64,000 nucleotides of DNA from Acinetobacter gerneri DSM 14967 = CIP 107464 = MTCC 9824 (GCF_000368565.1 NZ_KB849539.1:64381-128380), one strand, 5' to 3'. Positions 28,900 to 38,732 are shown, numbered from the stretch's first letter. Made by a program: numbers and translations. Notes: generated by a model from the letters alone, not told the origin.

Positions 28900-29066
28900 T
28901 GGGCGCCCACCATTATCATCAAATCATACTTATATAACGTTTGAAGATAATGTTAGGTTGACAACAAAGATAAATATTTTTTAAGAGTTTAATGGATTTT
29001 TAGCGTTTTGAGGGAAGTATTAATATAAATTAACGAATATCAAAGCGATGAAGAGGGTGTCAGCAC

Positions 29067-29843
29067 TTATAAGCGCTGACGGACCATTTCAAAGAAACAA
29101 ACTGAGCCAGCAATTGCCACATTGAGTGATTCTTGACCGCCCGGTTGAGGGATTGAGACTGCTTCTGCATGTTGTAATGCATATTCTGAAACGCCTTGTC
29201 CTTCATTTCCCAAAACCCATACACATGCTTTTTTCAAATCTTTTGAATATAAGCTGTTTGAGTTATGTGAACTGGTGACATAGACAGGGATTTGAAAACG
29301 TGGCAAGACATCTTCTAGTACGATATTTTCAAAGCATTGCAATGAAAAATGTGCACCCATACCAGCACGTAAAACACGTGGTGACCATAGAGATGCTGAG
29401 CCTTTGGTGCAAATGATCTGTTCGATACCTGCAGCCGCCGCAGAGCGTAACAGTGTTCCGACATTGCCTGGATCTTGGATATTTTCCAAAATCAGTGTGT
29501 CTGATTTAAAGTCCAATGCTTGGCTAGAACTTGGAATATCGACAATCGCGAGACATGCCAAAGTTGTTCCAAGTGTGCTTAGGTCTTTGTATAAAGATTC
29601 GCTGATAACGAAAATCATGCCAGTGTACTGTGCTGTGATTTCATCAAAATCAGTATGTTCTAGTGCATGTTCAGTGGTGAAAATAGAATTGATTTTTCGG
29701 TTTTCTTGAAGCCAAGAAAGGCAAAGGTGTGTGCCCTCAAGAACAGTTTGTCCTTGTTTTTTCCGGTAATTATTTTGTTCAATCAAACCACGTAAGTGTT
29801 TAATTTTGGGATTATCTTTTGATTCAAGAAAGATCGTTGGCAT
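29067..29843 (-). CDS. TrmH/SpoU family RNA 2'-O-methyltransferase
   Basis: 258 residues. N-terminal substrate-binding region (NPKIKHLRGLIEQNNYRKKQGQTVLEG), then the SPOUT knot motifs: ENIQDPGNVGTLLRSAAAAGIEQI (motif 1), VWVLGNEGQGVS (motif 2), and SIPQPGGQESLNVAIAGSVCFFE (motif 3). The target (rRNA or tRNA) cannot be told. Just downstream of fbp on the same strand. Confidence 0.92.
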   Translation of the reverse strand: MPTIFLESKDNPKIKHLRGLIEQNNYRKKQGQTVLEGTHLCLSWLQENRKINSIFTTEHALEHTDFDEITAQYTGMIFVISESLYKDLSTLGTTLACLAIVDIPSSSQALDFKSDTLILENIQDPGNVGTLLRSAAAAGIEQIICTKGSASLWSPRVLRAGMGAHFSLQCFENIVLEDVLPRFQIPVYVTSSHNSNSLYSKDLKKACVWVLGNEGQGVSEYALQHAEAVSIPQPGGQESLNVAIAGSVCFFEMVRQRL

Positions 29844-29899
29844 GGTGTTGATTCATCCATGAAAGTAAGCACAAGATGTACTTACTTTCATTTTTTCAA

Positions 29900-30874
29900 T
29901 TAGTTATGGTAGCTAGTAACAAGTTCAACTTCATTTTTAGAACCGATCACAACTGGAATACGCTGGTGTAGCTCAGTCGGTTGAACTTCTAAAATGCGTA
30001 AACGACCTGTAGTCGATGCGCCACCTGCTTGTTCCATTAACATACTCATTGGGTTTGCTTCATACATCAAGCGTAAACGACCTGCTTTTTTAGGGTCTTT
30101 AGTGTCGTATGGATAAAGGAAAATACCGCCACGGCAAAGGATACGATGAATATCACCCACCATACATGCAACCCAACGCATGTTGAAATCTTTTTCACGA
30201 ACTGAAGTTTTACCTGCTTGAAGTTCAGCAATATAGCGTTGAACAGGTGCTTCCCAATGACGTTGATTTGAGGCATTGATTGCAAATTCTTTAGTATCTG
30301 CATCAACTTTGATGTTTTCTTTGGTCAAAAGGAATTGTTTAGTATCTGGATCAAAAGTGAAGAATACTACGCCTGCACCAATAGTGAGCGCCATCATGGT
30401 CGATGGACCATAAAGTACATAGCCTGCTGCAGCTTGTTCAGTACCCGCTTGTAAGAAGTCTTCTGCTTGAGTTACTGCATTTTTTGCAGGAAGAATTGAG
30501 AAAATAGTCCCTACACACATATTGATATCAATATTGCTAGAGCCATCCAATGGATCGAAAAGAACTAGATATTTACCGTTTTCTTGAGCAGGGGTAAATT
30601 CGTCTAATTCTTCTGAAGCAAGACCGCCGACATTTTTGTTGATTTTTAATGCATCAATTAAATAATCATTTGAAATAACGTCTAATTTCTTTTGCGTTTC
30701 ACCCTGAACATTTTCATGCTCCGCGCTTCCCAAAACACCCGCAAGTGCACCTTTCTGTAAGGCTAAATCAATAGTTGAACAAGTAGCAGCAATCGTTTCA
30801 ATAACATTTGCAAGTTCAGGTGTAAGGTTCCCTTGTTGTTGTTCTAAGTATTGGGATAATGTGCGATATGACAT
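29900..30874 (-). CDS. fbp: Fructose-1,6-bisphosphatase class 1
   Basis: 324 residues of the class I family. The metal site is [16 protein letters not shown], with GGLASEEL upstream. The C-terminal part has [20 protein letters not shown] and a substrate region near [13 protein letters not shown]. Gluconeogenic conversion of fructose-1,6-bisphosphate to fructose-6-phosphate. GGAGCAAG upstream serves as ribosome site. Confidence 0.96.
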   Translation of the reverse strand: MSYRTLSQYLEQQQGNLTPELANVIETIAATCSTIDLALQKGALAGVLGSAEHENVQGETQKKLDVISNDYLIDALKINKNVGGLASEELDEFTPAQENGKYLVLFDPLDGSSNIDINMCVGTIFSILPAKNAVTQAEDFLQAGTEQAAAGYVLYGPSTMMALTIGAGVVFFTFDPDTKQFLLTKENIKVDADTKEFAINASNQRHWEAPVQRYIAELQAGKTSVREKDFNMRWVACMVGDIHRILCRGGIFLYPYDTKDPKKAGRLRLMYEANPMSMLMEQAGGASTTGRLRILEVQPTELHQRIPVVIGSKNEVELVTSYHN

Positions 30875-31052
30875 ATCAGGCTTGCTCCAAATAAAGCGAT
30901 GGATTTACAGTAAATCAAAGAATCTGCCTATTTTAGATGAGTTCGCTCAAAAATAAAAATCAAACCATGTTATTTGTCGTGATTTTGCACTTGAATCTCT
31001 TGTGTAAAGTGTTATGTTGAAGAAACGGATTTATTTAATAAGGAGCACTCAT

Positions 31053-31247
31053 ATGACGACGAAGAAATTTGATGCGACTCCAAGCTCAACGGAAAGTATT
31101 AGCTTAGATGACATTTCTGTGGATCACATGAAAGAAGCATGGAAAGACTATGAAGCTAAACCAGAATACAAAAAGTTTAATAAACATGATTTGATTGATT
31201 CGATGGTTAGTCCCAAGCAAGAAACAATCGAAGAATCTGAAGGTTAA
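31053..31247 (+). CDS. Small conserved hypothetical protein, 64 aa
   Basis: Starts MTTKKFDATPSS with a clear AAGGAG ribosome site. Hydrophilic, acidic, mostly helical, with ISVDHMKEAWKDYEAKPEYKKFNKHDLID. No motif recognised. Own terminator. Divergent from fbp. Confidence 0.7.
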   Translation: MTTKKFDATPSSTESISLDDISVDHMKEAWKDYEAKPEYKKFNKHDLIDSMVSPKQETIEESEG

Positions 31248-31256
31248 ACGAAAGAA

Positions 31257-31285
31257 AACGCTCAATATGAATTGGGCGTTTTTTA
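31257..31285 (+). terminator. Terminator after the 64-aa gene
   Basis: ACGCTCAAT/ATTGGGCGT stem (one G-T pair) followed by six T. Confidence 0.8.
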
Positions 31286-31458
31286 TGGAGAAATGTCTGG
31301 TGATGCGATCATAAAAAATGATGGCATGGGTAATTCTTGTCGTTTTTAATTATGAAATTTCATTATTGAAGCTTAATGGGCTAATTAAAGATTCTTTAGA
31401 ATAAAAAATTAAATAGGCACATCACAGTGTCTTGCATTTGAGGTTTTAATAAAAGAAT

Positions 31459-31582
31459 AAGCCTTCCGCTGGACTTACTTTTCTTTTGGGAAAAGTAAGC
31501 AAAACCATCTGTTGGACTGATGGGGATATCCATATCCCCCAGTCCAACGACGGCATCCTGCCTTGTCACGATAGTAAGGCTT
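31459..31582 (+). repeat. Dispersed intergenic repeat, copy C (short form)
   Basis: Bounded by AAGCCTT and AAGGCTT. It contains ACTTACTTTTCTTTTGGG with the pairing arm AAAAGTAAG, then GTTGGACTGATGGGG pairing with CCCCCAGTCCAAC, and GACGGCATCCTGCCTT. The same two-hairpin layout and end motif occur in copies A and B, but the hairpin sequences differ while their pairing is kept. Confidence 0.65.
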
Positions 31583-31636
31583 CGTATTATTAAAATACTG
31601 AATATCTTTGGGCTATAAACTTGGTCTTTTTAAACA

Positions 31637-31665
31637 AAAAATGCCTGAACAAGTCAGGCATTTTC
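31637..31665 (-). terminator. Terminator of pal
   Basis: ATGCCTGA/TCAGGCAT stem with T-run on the minus strand, 13 bp past the pal stop. Confidence 0.85.
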
Positions 31666-31677
31666 AAAGCTTAATAC

Positions 31678-32241
31678 TTATTTCAATAATGGCGGAACTG
31701 CTTCGTAGTTGATTTCTACACGACGGTTCTTTTTCCAAGAAGATTCATCATGACCAGCATCTACAGGCATTTCTTTACCGTAGCTGACAGCTTCTAATTG
31801 AGTTGGGTTTACACCGTTAGTGATCAAGAAGCTTTGTACAGCTTTAGCACGACGTTCACCGAGTGCCATGTTGTATTCGCGTGTACCACGCTCATCTGTG
31901 TGACCTGTGAGCGCAACTTTAGAATTTGAGTTGGCAATCAAAAATTGAGCGTGTGCAAGCAATGTTTGGTAGTCTTCGTTTGAAAGTTGGCTACTATCAT
32001 AGTCAAAGTGAACGACACGTTTTGCAAGCTCAGCACGGTTTTGTGCAGTAACGCCTTTTGATGAAGCACCTGCTAAGTTTTGTGCGCTTAACGCTGCATC
32101 ATCACTTAGACCTTCTGTGCTCACAGAACCACTTGGATTTTGACCCGCTTCAACGTTTGCAGCAGGTTTACGACTTGCACAGCCTGTCATGACAAGGCTA
32201 ACAGCAAGAAGGGGTAGCGCTAAATATTTAATAGAATTCAT
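31678..32241 (-). CDS. pal: Peptidoglycan-associated lipoprotein Pal
   Basis: 187 residues from MNSIKYLALPLL, with GAGGATC as ribosome site. Lipobox VMTGC near residue 21. The C-terminal OmpA-like domain carries the peptidoglycan-binding residues in LTGHTDERGTREYNMALGERRA. Pal anchors the outer membrane to peptidoglycan and binds TolB. Last gene of the tol-pal operon, 34 bp after tolB. Confidence 0.95.
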   Translation of the reverse strand: MNSIKYLALPLLAVSLVMTGCASRKPAANVEAGQNPSGSVSTEGLSDDAALSAQNLAGASSKGVTAQNRAELAKRVVHFDYDSSQLSNEDYQTLLAHAQFLIANSNSKVALTGHTDERGTREYNMALGERRAKAVQSFLITNGVNPTQLEAVSYGKEMPVDAGHDESSWKKNRRVEINYEAVPPLLK

Positions 32242-32275
32242 CTGATCCTCTTTCATTATCTTTTAAAATAAAAAA

Positions 32276-33559
32276 TTATTTCGGTGCCCAAGCAGGTTCA
32301 CGAACTTCACCTTGCTCACTTGGCAAATTCATACGGAAACGTCCATCTGTTGACATCACAGAAAGCAATCCTCGATTACCTTCACGTGTTGCATAGACCA
32401 CCATTTGCCCATTTGGTGAAAAGCTTGGTGATTCATCAAGACTTGTTGGCGTTAAAATACTCACAATACTGGTGTTGAGATCTTGAATGGCAACTTTATA
32501 GTTACTGCCTGTCGGGCGATGAACGATAGCGAGTTTTTGACCATCGGCACTGAGTGTACCGCGTGCATTAAACGAGCCTTTGAAAGTCATACGTTTAACT
32601 GAGCCATCATTAAAGTTATAGCGATAAATTTGTGGTGAACCACCGCGATCTGAAGTGAAAATAAATGATTTTCCATCAGGCGCATAGCGTGCTTCAGTAT
32701 CAATCGCAGAGTCATTGGTCATGCGTTCGAGCTGACGAGTCGACAAATTCATTTTATAAATGTCTGGGTTGCCGTCCATAGATGCTGTAAAGATCATGGA
32801 TTGACCATCTGGTGAGAAACTTGGCGCACCATTTAAGCCTTTAAATTTAGCTAAGACTTCACGTTGACCTGTTGCCAAATCTTGCAGATAAATCGCTGGA
32901 CGTTTAGTTTCAAATGAAACGTATGCAATTTTTTTAGCATCAGGGGTCCAAGCAGGCGATAAGATTGGATCACGTGAAGTTAAAACAGTTTTAGGTTGCT
33001 CACCATCAGTATCCGCGATCTGCAATGTATAACGCTGTTCAGGCGTAGCAGGATTACGCAGTACATAAGCAATACGACCGCTAAAATCACCTTTGATACC
33101 TGTAAGCGCTTGATAAATTGCATCACTAATCATGTGACCTGCTGCGCGTAAGCGATTGGCAGGGACATTGAGCAATTCATTGAGCAGATACGTTTGTTTT
33201 TCCACGTCATATAGTTGGTAATGAATCTCTAAACCACCACTGGCATTGGCTTTAGACGTACCAACAACCACGTATGGAATCCCCGCATTTTTCCAAGCAT
33301 CTACATTGATTTGGTCGATTTGAGCAGATGAAGGGAGATTTTTAGAGCTGCTGCTAAAACGACCTGAACGATTTAAATCGCTTTCTACGATCGGATAAAT
33401 CGTCTGATCACCAGCAAATGGAACAATCGCAATTTTTGGCGCTTGTTCAGGTGCTTTGGCAATTTCTAAATGCAATTGCGCATAAGACATTGAAATAACA
33501 GCAGGGGAAAGTGCTGCAATGATTGCTAATCCTAAAAAATGTTTATAAGTCATTTTCAT
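32276..33559 (-). CDS. tolB: Tol-Pal system protein TolB
   Basis: 427 residues. Signal peptide, then the N-terminal alpha/beta domain (APKIAIVPFAGDQTIYPIVESDLNRSGRF). After it comes a six-bladed propeller of repeats: SPAWTPDAKKIAYVSFE, APSFSPDGQSMIFTAS, ARYAPDGKSFIFTSDRGG, SPSFSPNGQMVVYATREG. Periplasmic partner of Pal and TolA. Confidence 0.96.
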   Translation of the reverse strand: MKMTYKHFLGLAIIAALSPAVISMSYAQLHLEIAKAPEQAPKIAIVPFAGDQTIYPIVESDLNRSGRFSSSSKNLPSSAQIDQINVDAWKNAGIPYVVVGTSKANASGGLEIHYQLYDVEKQTYLLNELLNVPANRLRAAGHMISDAIYQALTGIKGDFSGRIAYVLRNPATPEQRYTLQIADTDGEQPKTVLTSRDPILSPAWTPDAKKIAYVSFETKRPAIYLQDLATGQREVLAKFKGLNGAPSFSPDGQSMIFTASMDGNPDIYKMNLSTRQLERMTNDSAIDTEARYAPDGKSFIFTSDRGGSPQIYRYNFNDGSVKRMTFKGSFNARGTLSADGQKLAIVHRPTGSNYKVAIQDLNTSIVSILTPTSLDESPSFSPNGQMVVYATREGNRGLLSVMSTDGRFRMNLPSEQGEVREPAWAPK

Positions 33560-33700
33560 TTGTCGCCATGTACGTGTCGTACCAATTTGTCATTCAAAGA
33601 ATTTGTAACATAATGACATGATTCTAATCTATATAAAGCATGTAATGATGAATATCATTTAAATATTTAAAAAATAATAAAGCTTAAAAAATTCATACGA

Positions 33701-34231
33701 TTATTTTAGAGAAACATTGAGGTTGAACTGCCTCGCTTCTTGATTTGCTTTAGGGTCTTTAGGCATTGAAAATGGCGCAGATCGTCGGATCGATTGTTCA
33801 AGTGAATTTTTTATATTTGCATCATGTGATTGAATTTCAATATTTTTCACCATACCTTTTTCATCTAGGGTCACTTTTGCAACGACAGTTTGATCTATAG
33901 AAGAAGGTGGAATTTTCCAGTCATTTAAGATTTTATCTGCAAAAGTTTGCTTTGCTTGAGTTGCCGATGGGGACTCGATAGGTGCGATATTTGTATTGAG
34001 ATTTGTTGTATTTGTAGTTGTATTTTGCGAAGGGGTGCTGGACGGGTTGCTTTCAGCTAGATTTTTTGAGGGTTTAAAAAGTTGAGTTTGTGCATCTTCT
34101 TTAGGAACTTTGGTTTTTAACGTTTGTTCGAGTGCTTTTTCTTTGCTTTTTTGAGAATTGGCAAATGTAGAAGAGTTTGCGAAAACGGTGCAAACGATTA
34201 AATTAACGCACAATAAAGTATAGCTTTTCAT
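33701..34231 (-). CDS. Secreted TolA-C-like protein (second extra copy)
   Basis: 176 residues. Signal peptide (ends near STFA), a polar low-complexity stretch to about residue 95, then a TolA/TonB-C domain: DWKIPPSSIDQTVVAKVTLDEKGMVKNIEIQS... followed by RRSAPFSMPKDPKANQEARQFNL. It resembles the end of TolA (34916-36319) but lacks the membrane anchor and long Ala/Lys helix. Lies between tolA and tolB on the same strand. Role unknown. Confidence 0.75.
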   Translation of the reverse strand: MKSYTLLCVNLIVCTVFANSSTFANSQKSKEKALEQTLKTKVPKEDAQTQLFKPSKNLAESNPSSTPSQNTTTNTTNLNTNIAPIESPSATQAKQTFADKILNDWKIPPSSIDQTVVAKVTLDEKGMVKNIEIQSHDANIKNSLEQSIRRSAPFSMPKDPKANQEARQFNLNVSLK

Positions 34232-34355
34232 GGTTTTATACTCAGATTGTAAAATAAAAAATTTTTTAAAATAATATTTTATACTAAATTGTTTATAAAA
34301 TGAGCATATTGTCTAATGCTGTTTTGTTGGTATTTTTTTATGTACGGAGTGTGTT

Positions 34356-34820
34356 TTATTTTGCATTAAATGTCGAGGTAAATTTTTTTGACATCTGTTT
34401 AAGTGTGTAATCGGTTGGCAAAGGGAATGGTGCCGAATTTTGGATCGCTTGTTTAATACTTTTATTAAAAACTTGATCATTAGAGTCAAAAGTGATGGAG
34501 TTAATTGTTCCATCATCATTCAGTACTGTTAAAACTTTTGCAGTTTTCCCAGTAGAACCTTCGGGAACATCCCAGTTTCGAAAAATTCGACGTTCAAAAT
34601 CTCGTTTTATATCAACAGATTGTTGCTTTCTTTTTTCATAATATTCTATAGTTTTTTTCTTAGCTGCCTCTTGTTGGATAATTTCATTTTCCTTATTAGC
34701 AGAACTTTTTGCTTTTGCACGGGATTGAACGATTGGGGTGTTTTCAACAGACCCTACTAATTCTGCATAATTTGATGTTGATGAAATAAACAATATTACA
34801 AAGATAAATAGCTTATGCAT
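34356..34820 (-). CDS. Secreted TolA-C-like protein (first extra copy)
   Basis: 154 residues. Signal peptide (ends near SNYA), a short basic helix (QEAAKKKTIEYYEKRKQQS), then the same C-domain: RNWDVPEGSTGKTAKVLTVLNDDGTINSITF... and IQNSAPFPLPTDYTLKQMSKKFTSTFNAK. The last residues (FTAK/FNAK) match TolA. Follows tolA by 95 bp. Probably a partial duplication of tolA; function unknown. Confidence 0.78.
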   Translation of the reverse strand: MHKLFIFVILFISSTSNYAELVGSVENTPIVQSRAKAKSSANKENEIIQQEAAKKKTIEYYEKRKQQSVDIKRDFERRIFRNWDVPEGSTGKTAKVLTVLNDDGTINSITFDSNDQVFNKSIKQAIQNSAPFPLPTDYTLKQMSKKFTSTFNAK

Positions 34821-34915
34821 TTTGTAGTGAAGGAAGTCGTTTATAAAAAGGTAGGTAAAAGTATAAAAATAAACCTCGCATAAAGCGAGGTGTATTTAGA
34901 AGATTATTTTACAGG

Positions 34916-36319
34916 CTATTTTGCTGTAAATGTTGAAATCACTTCTTGAGCTTGTGCACGAGCTTGAGGATCAGAAGGCATTGGGTAAGGTGCGGCTGCT
35001 TTAATCGCTGCTCTGATGCTGGCATCGATGTCTGCACCACCTGAAGAAAGGATGGTAATTGATTCCACGCCTCCACTTGCAGAGAGCATGAATCTTACGC
35101 GAACCTTTTTCCCAGAACTTCCATCTGGAACATTCCAGCGGCCTTTGATTTTATTTTCAAAATCTCGTTTTGCCGTCGATGCAGTTTTCTTCGCTGCTGC
35201 AAGTTTATTCGCCGCAGATTGATTTGATTTTTGAGTAGAAGATTTAACATCATTTAGCTCATCGTCGATATCAGACATACTGCGTTTGTTTCTTTCAGCT
35301 TTAGCTTTGTCAGCTGCAGCTTTCTTCTTGGCATCGGCATCAGCTTTAGCTTTTTCAGCAGCGGCTTTCTTCTTGGCATCGGCATCAGCTTTAGCTTTGT
35401 CAGCAGCGGCTTTTTTCTTGGCCTCTGCATCAGCATGGGCTTTGTCAGCTGCAGCTTTTTTCTTAGCATCAGCATCTGCACGAGCTTTGTCAGCTACAGC
35501 TTTTTTCTTGGCTTCTGCGTCTGCATGAGCTTTATCAGCTGCAGCCTTTTTCTTGGCATCAGCATCAGCTTGAGCTTTGTCAGCCGCCGCTTTTTTACGC
35601 GCTTCTGCTGCAGCATCAGCTTTTGCTTGTTTAGCTCTTGCAGCTGCTTCAGCTTTGGCTTTTTCAGCGGCTTGTAACTTCGCCAAACGAGCACGTTCTT
35701 GCGCTTCAGCTTTGGCACGAGCTGCGGCAGCTTCTTTGACTTGCTGAGCCTTTTTCTGTGCTTCAGCTTCTGCTTTAGCCTTTGCTGCGGCAGCGGCTTG
35801 AGCACGAGCTTCGGCCTCAGCTTTTTGCTTGTCAGCAGCTGATTTTGCTTGGCGCGCTTTTTCTAAAGCCGCTTGACGTGCTTGTTCAGCAGCTTCTGCT
35901 TTTTTCTGTGCTTCAAGTGTTTGCTTGGCTTGACGCGCTTTTTCAGCATCAGCAGCCATCATTGCGGCAGCAGCAGCAGCGGCTTCTTTTGCAGCTTCTG
36001 CTTGATTCACTTGAGCTTGTTCCGTTGGTGTCGAATCCGTCGGAATATTTGGAGCTTCTACATCTGGTTCAGCGGTTTGCTCAGTCTGGTCACTTTGATG
36101 TGTGTCAGTCGTTTCAGCTGAGTCGGTTTGAATCAAAGGTTCTGCCAAAGGCGGAATATCTTCAGGTTTGACCAAAACGGTTTTAATACGTTTAGGTGGT
36201 TCTGGTGGTTTACTTAGACCTAGAAAAAGTAAGCCAACAATCGCCACCACATGGACCCCGATGGTAAATCCAAGCGCTATTGCTTTTTCTTTAGATTGTG
36301 GCTTGTTTAAATCTTTCAT
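34916..36319 (-). CDS. tolA: TolA
   Basis: 467 residues. Cytoplasmic N-terminus and one membrane helix (IALGFTIGVHVVAIVGLLFLGL), then a long Ala/Lys/Glu helix (about residues 105-360) built from repeats such as KKKAAADKAHADAEA, and the C-terminal domain (GRWNVPDGSSGKKVRVRFMLSASGG). TolA couples the TolQR motor to TolB-Pal during envelope constriction. The DNA of the repeat region is also repetitive, so length may vary between strains. Confidence 0.93.
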   Translation of the reverse strand: MKDLNKPQSKEKAIALGFTIGVHVVAIVGLLFLGLSKPPEPPKRIKTVLVKPEDIPPLAEPLIQTDSAETTDTHQSDQTEQTAEPDVEAPNIPTDSTPTEQAQVNQAEAAKEAAAAAAAMMAADAEKARQAKQTLEAQKKAEAAEQARQAALEKARQAKSAADKQKAEAEARAQAAAAAKAKAEAEAQKKAQQVKEAAAARAKAEAQERARLAKLQAAEKAKAEAAARAKQAKADAAAEARKKAAADKAQADADAKKKAAADKAHADAEAKKKAVADKARADADAKKKAAADKAHADAEAKKKAAADKAKADADAKKKAAAEKAKADADAKKKAAADKAKAERNKRSMSDIDDELNDVKSSTQKSNQSAANKLAAAKKTASTAKRDFENKIKGRWNVPDGSSGKKVRVRFMLSASGGVESITILSSGGADIDASIRAAIKAAAPYPMPSDPQARAQAQEVISTFTAK

Positions 36320-36322
36320 AAC

Positions 36323-36772
36323 TTACTTTATCGGTGCGGTCAGTAATCCAACTTGCGTTAAGCCTGCATCTTGAAGGGCAGACATGAGTTTCATGACTTC
36401 ACCATAAGGACGCTGTTCACTACCATTAATCAAAACAGTTAAATGTTTTTTATTGGCTTCGGCTTGTTTTTGAGATTCAGTCAAAATGGTTTTTAACTCA
36501 TCAATGCTGAGATCATGATCAGGTTGATCTTGATATTGCAAAGAAATTTTCCCATCTTGTTTCAATGTTACGATCGCAGGACGATCTTCTGACTGAATCG
36601 GGCTGTTACTTGCTTGAGGCAGATCAACTTTAACACCTGTAGTGATCATTGGTGCTGTGACCATGAAAATGACCAATAGCACCAACATGACATCAATGTA
36701 CGGTACGACATTCATATCACTTTTCAGTGGTTTTTTGATTCGCTCAAAGCGTCCAGAACGTTGGATTGCCAT
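36323..36772 (-). CDS. tolR: TolR
   Basis: 149 residues of the ExbD/TolR family. One N-terminal membrane helix contains the critical Asp: MNVVPYIDVMLVLLVIFMV. Periplasmic domain follows. Forms the proton-driven motor with TolQ. Its ATG overlaps the tolQ stop; tolA begins 3 bp after its stop. Confidence 0.95.
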   Translation of the reverse strand: MAIQRSGRFERIKKPLKSDMNVVPYIDVMLVLLVIFMVTAPMITTGVKVDLPQASNSPIQSEDRPAIVTLKQDGKISLQYQDQPDHDLSIDELKTILTESQKQAEANKKHLTVLINGSEQRPYGEVMKLMSALQDAGLTQVGLLTAPIK

Positions 36773-37485
36773 TATTCAGTTTCCTGTGTTGAACCCACAG
36801 ATTGACGTTGTAATAGCGCCACCATTTCTTCACTGAACAAGGCACGATCAGAATAAACTTCTTCACCTTTAGCAGTGTAGTGGTTAAAGGCCAATACAGC
36901 AGGAATTGCTGCAAATAAACCAATCGCAGTGGCAATCAATGCTTCAGCGATACCAGGAGCAACAGTTGCAAGCGTCACTTGATCAACTTTAGCAAGACCG
37001 ATAAAGGCATTCATAATGCCCCAAACTGTACCAAATAAACCCACATAAGGTGCAACAGAACCAATACTCGCAAGAGTGCCAATACCTTGTTCAAGACGAC
37101 CTTGATCACGGCTTAAACCGACACGTAAAATACGTTCAGTACCTTCGATGCTGGCATGTGGTTCAGCATGGCGTTTTTTTAATTTTAAAAATTCACCCAA
37201 ACCTTGATAAAAAATATCTTCTAAACCTTCACGTTTAGAGTTGAGCTGAGCATTATTATAAAGAGTATTGAGCTCAGCTCCTGACCAGAACATTTTCTGG
37301 AAATGTTCATCGCCTTTTTGCGCTTTCTTATAGCTCATATGTAACTTGGCAATCAAATACCAACTATATAACGAAGCCAATAACAGCAAAAGCATGACCA
37401 GTTGAACAACTGGACTTGCTTGTAAGATTAAATCAGTAATGTGTAGAGAAGATTCTAATTGTGTTGCCATAGTTACATGTGCCAA
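36772..37485 (-). CDS. tolQ: TolQ
   Basis: 237 residues, three membrane helices, MotA/ExbB/TolQ family. The conserved core is GTLASIGSVAPYVGLFGTVWGIMNAFIGLAK followed by APGIAEALIATAIGLFAAIPAVLAFN. Proton channel of the Tol system. 6 bp after ybgC. Confidence 0.96.
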   Translation of the reverse strand: MAHVTMATQLESSLHITDLILQASPVVQLVMLLLLLASLYSWYLIAKLHMSYKKAQKGDEHFQKMFWSGAELNTLYNNAQLNSKREGLEDIFYQGLGEFLKLKKRHAEPHASIEGTERILRVGLSRDQGRLEQGIGTLASIGSVAPYVGLFGTVWGIMNAFIGLAKVDQVTLATVAPGIAEALIATAIGLFAAIPAVLAFNHYTAKGEEVYSDRALFSEEMVALLQRQSVGSTQETE

Positions 37486-37491
37486 ATTTTT

Positions 37492-37899
37492 TTAATCTTG
37501 GTCTAATTCCTTACGAATTAGATCACGAATTTCATCAGGAAGTCTGCGGGGTTTCATCTCTGCACTAATACATGCGAGTTCAACCTCACCAGAAGCAAGC
37601 ATGATTTCACCACGATAAATATTTTGTTGCAATACAAAAGATGTCGCTTTACACGAAACTACACTTGCTGTAACAGTAATTAAGTCATCCATGAGTATAG
37701 GGCGACTATATTTCAAAGATATTTTATGCACGACAAAATTATAATCTGCTTGATGCCAATAATGATCTACTCCTGATGCACGTAGCCATTCAGTACGTGT
37801 GCGCTCCATAAAACGGATATGATTGGCGTGGTAAACGATACCGCCTGCATCAGTATCTTCGATATATACGCGGATCTGGAATTTAAAATTATTCGCCAT
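37492..37899 (-). CDS. ybgC: Acyl-CoA thioesterase YbgC
   Basis: 135 residues of the 4HBT hot-dog family, start at MANNFKFQIRVYIEDTDAGG. The catalytic Asp is in YIEDTDAGGIVYHANHIRFMERTRTEW. First gene of the tol-pal operon, its usual place in gamma-proteobacteria. Longer in-frame starts upstream are not supported by the family length. Confidence 0.93.
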   Translation of the reverse strand: MANNFKFQIRVYIEDTDAGGIVYHANHIRFMERTRTEWLRASGVDHYWHQADYNFVVHKISLKYSRPILMDDLITVTASVVSCKATSFVLQQNIYRGEIMLASGEVELACISAEMKPRRLPDEIRDLIRKELDQD

Positions 37900-38139
37900 A
37901 TTGAATGTCCATTTTTTGCACATGTGTGAATTGAACCGATATTTCAATCAGAAAAATTGAAATGATTTAGGTTCCATAAATCGGTTGGCAGTTTAGCAAT
38001 ATTGAAAATACTGTCCTATGGCACAACATTTCAAAGATTTTGAAAATATGGGAAATGAATTTTAACTTTGAAATCAAGAATGGATCGTCAGATTGAACAC
38101 GTCATGTTTGAAAAACGTTCTATGAAAATGTGTACCCAA

Positions 38140-38164
38140 TAAAAAACCCTGATGACTCAGGGTT
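38140..38164 (-). terminator. Terminator of folE
   Basis: AACCCTGA/TCAGGGTT stem with T-run on the minus strand. Confidence 0.85.
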
Positions 38165-38177
38165 TCATGATATGCCA

Positions 38178-38732
38178 TTAATGGGCTTCAGGGACAGCCA
38201 AGAGGAACTCACGTCTGGCATCTTTATCTGTTTTAAAATCACCGATAAATGAAACAGTACGAGTAGTCGATTCTTGTTTGCTGACACCACGCATCATCAT
38301 ACACATATGTGCAGAATCAATAACCACGGCTACGCCACGAGCTTGAGTTACCTCAGCAACCGCTTCAGCAATTTGCTTGGTTAATTGTTCCTGAATCTGT
38401 AAGCGACGAGCAAACATTTCAGTGATACGGGCAAATTTAGACAGTCCTAAAACATTGCCTTCTGGTAAATAAGCAATATGCACACGACCATAAAATGGCA
38501 ATAAGTGATGTTCACAAAGCGAATAGAATTCGATATTTTTCACTAAAACCATTTCATGATTATCGGAAGGGAAGACCGCATTATTGGTCACTTCTTCCAA
38601 CGTTTTACTATAGCCAGAGGTCAAATACGAAAAAGCTTTAGCAGCACGCATAGGCGTATCTTTAAGGCCAGGACGTTCGAGGTCCTCACCAACGGCGGTT
38701 AAAATATTTGCGTAGGATTGCTGCATTGACAT
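38178..38732 (-). CDS. folE: GTP cyclohydrolase I
   Basis: 184 residues. Zinc ligands and active site: [22 protein letters not shown], then GLSKFARI and the third ligand in [17 protein letters not shown]. It converts GTP to dihydroneopterin triphosphate, first step of folate synthesis. Monocistronic with its own terminator. Confidence 0.96.
   Translation of the reverse strand: MSMQQSYANILTAVGEDLERPGLKDTPMRAAKAFSYLTSGYSKTLEEVTNNAVFPSDNHEMVLVKNIEFYSLCEHHLLPFYGRVHIAYLPEGNVLGLSKFARITEMFARRLQIQEQLTKQIAEAVAEVTQARGVAVVIDSAHMCMMMRGVSKQESTTRTVSFIGDFKTDKDARREFLLAVPEAH

Noticed and set aside
34313..34519. 68-codon minus-strand frame overlapping the TolA-C-like gene
   Set aside because: Out-of-frame shadow of the 34356-34820 gene; composition unlike a protein.
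35254..36171. Several long frames on both strands opposite and within tolA
   Set aside because: Low-complexity translations (poly-Leu/Lys/Ala/Ser) caused by the Ala/Lys codon repeats of tolA.
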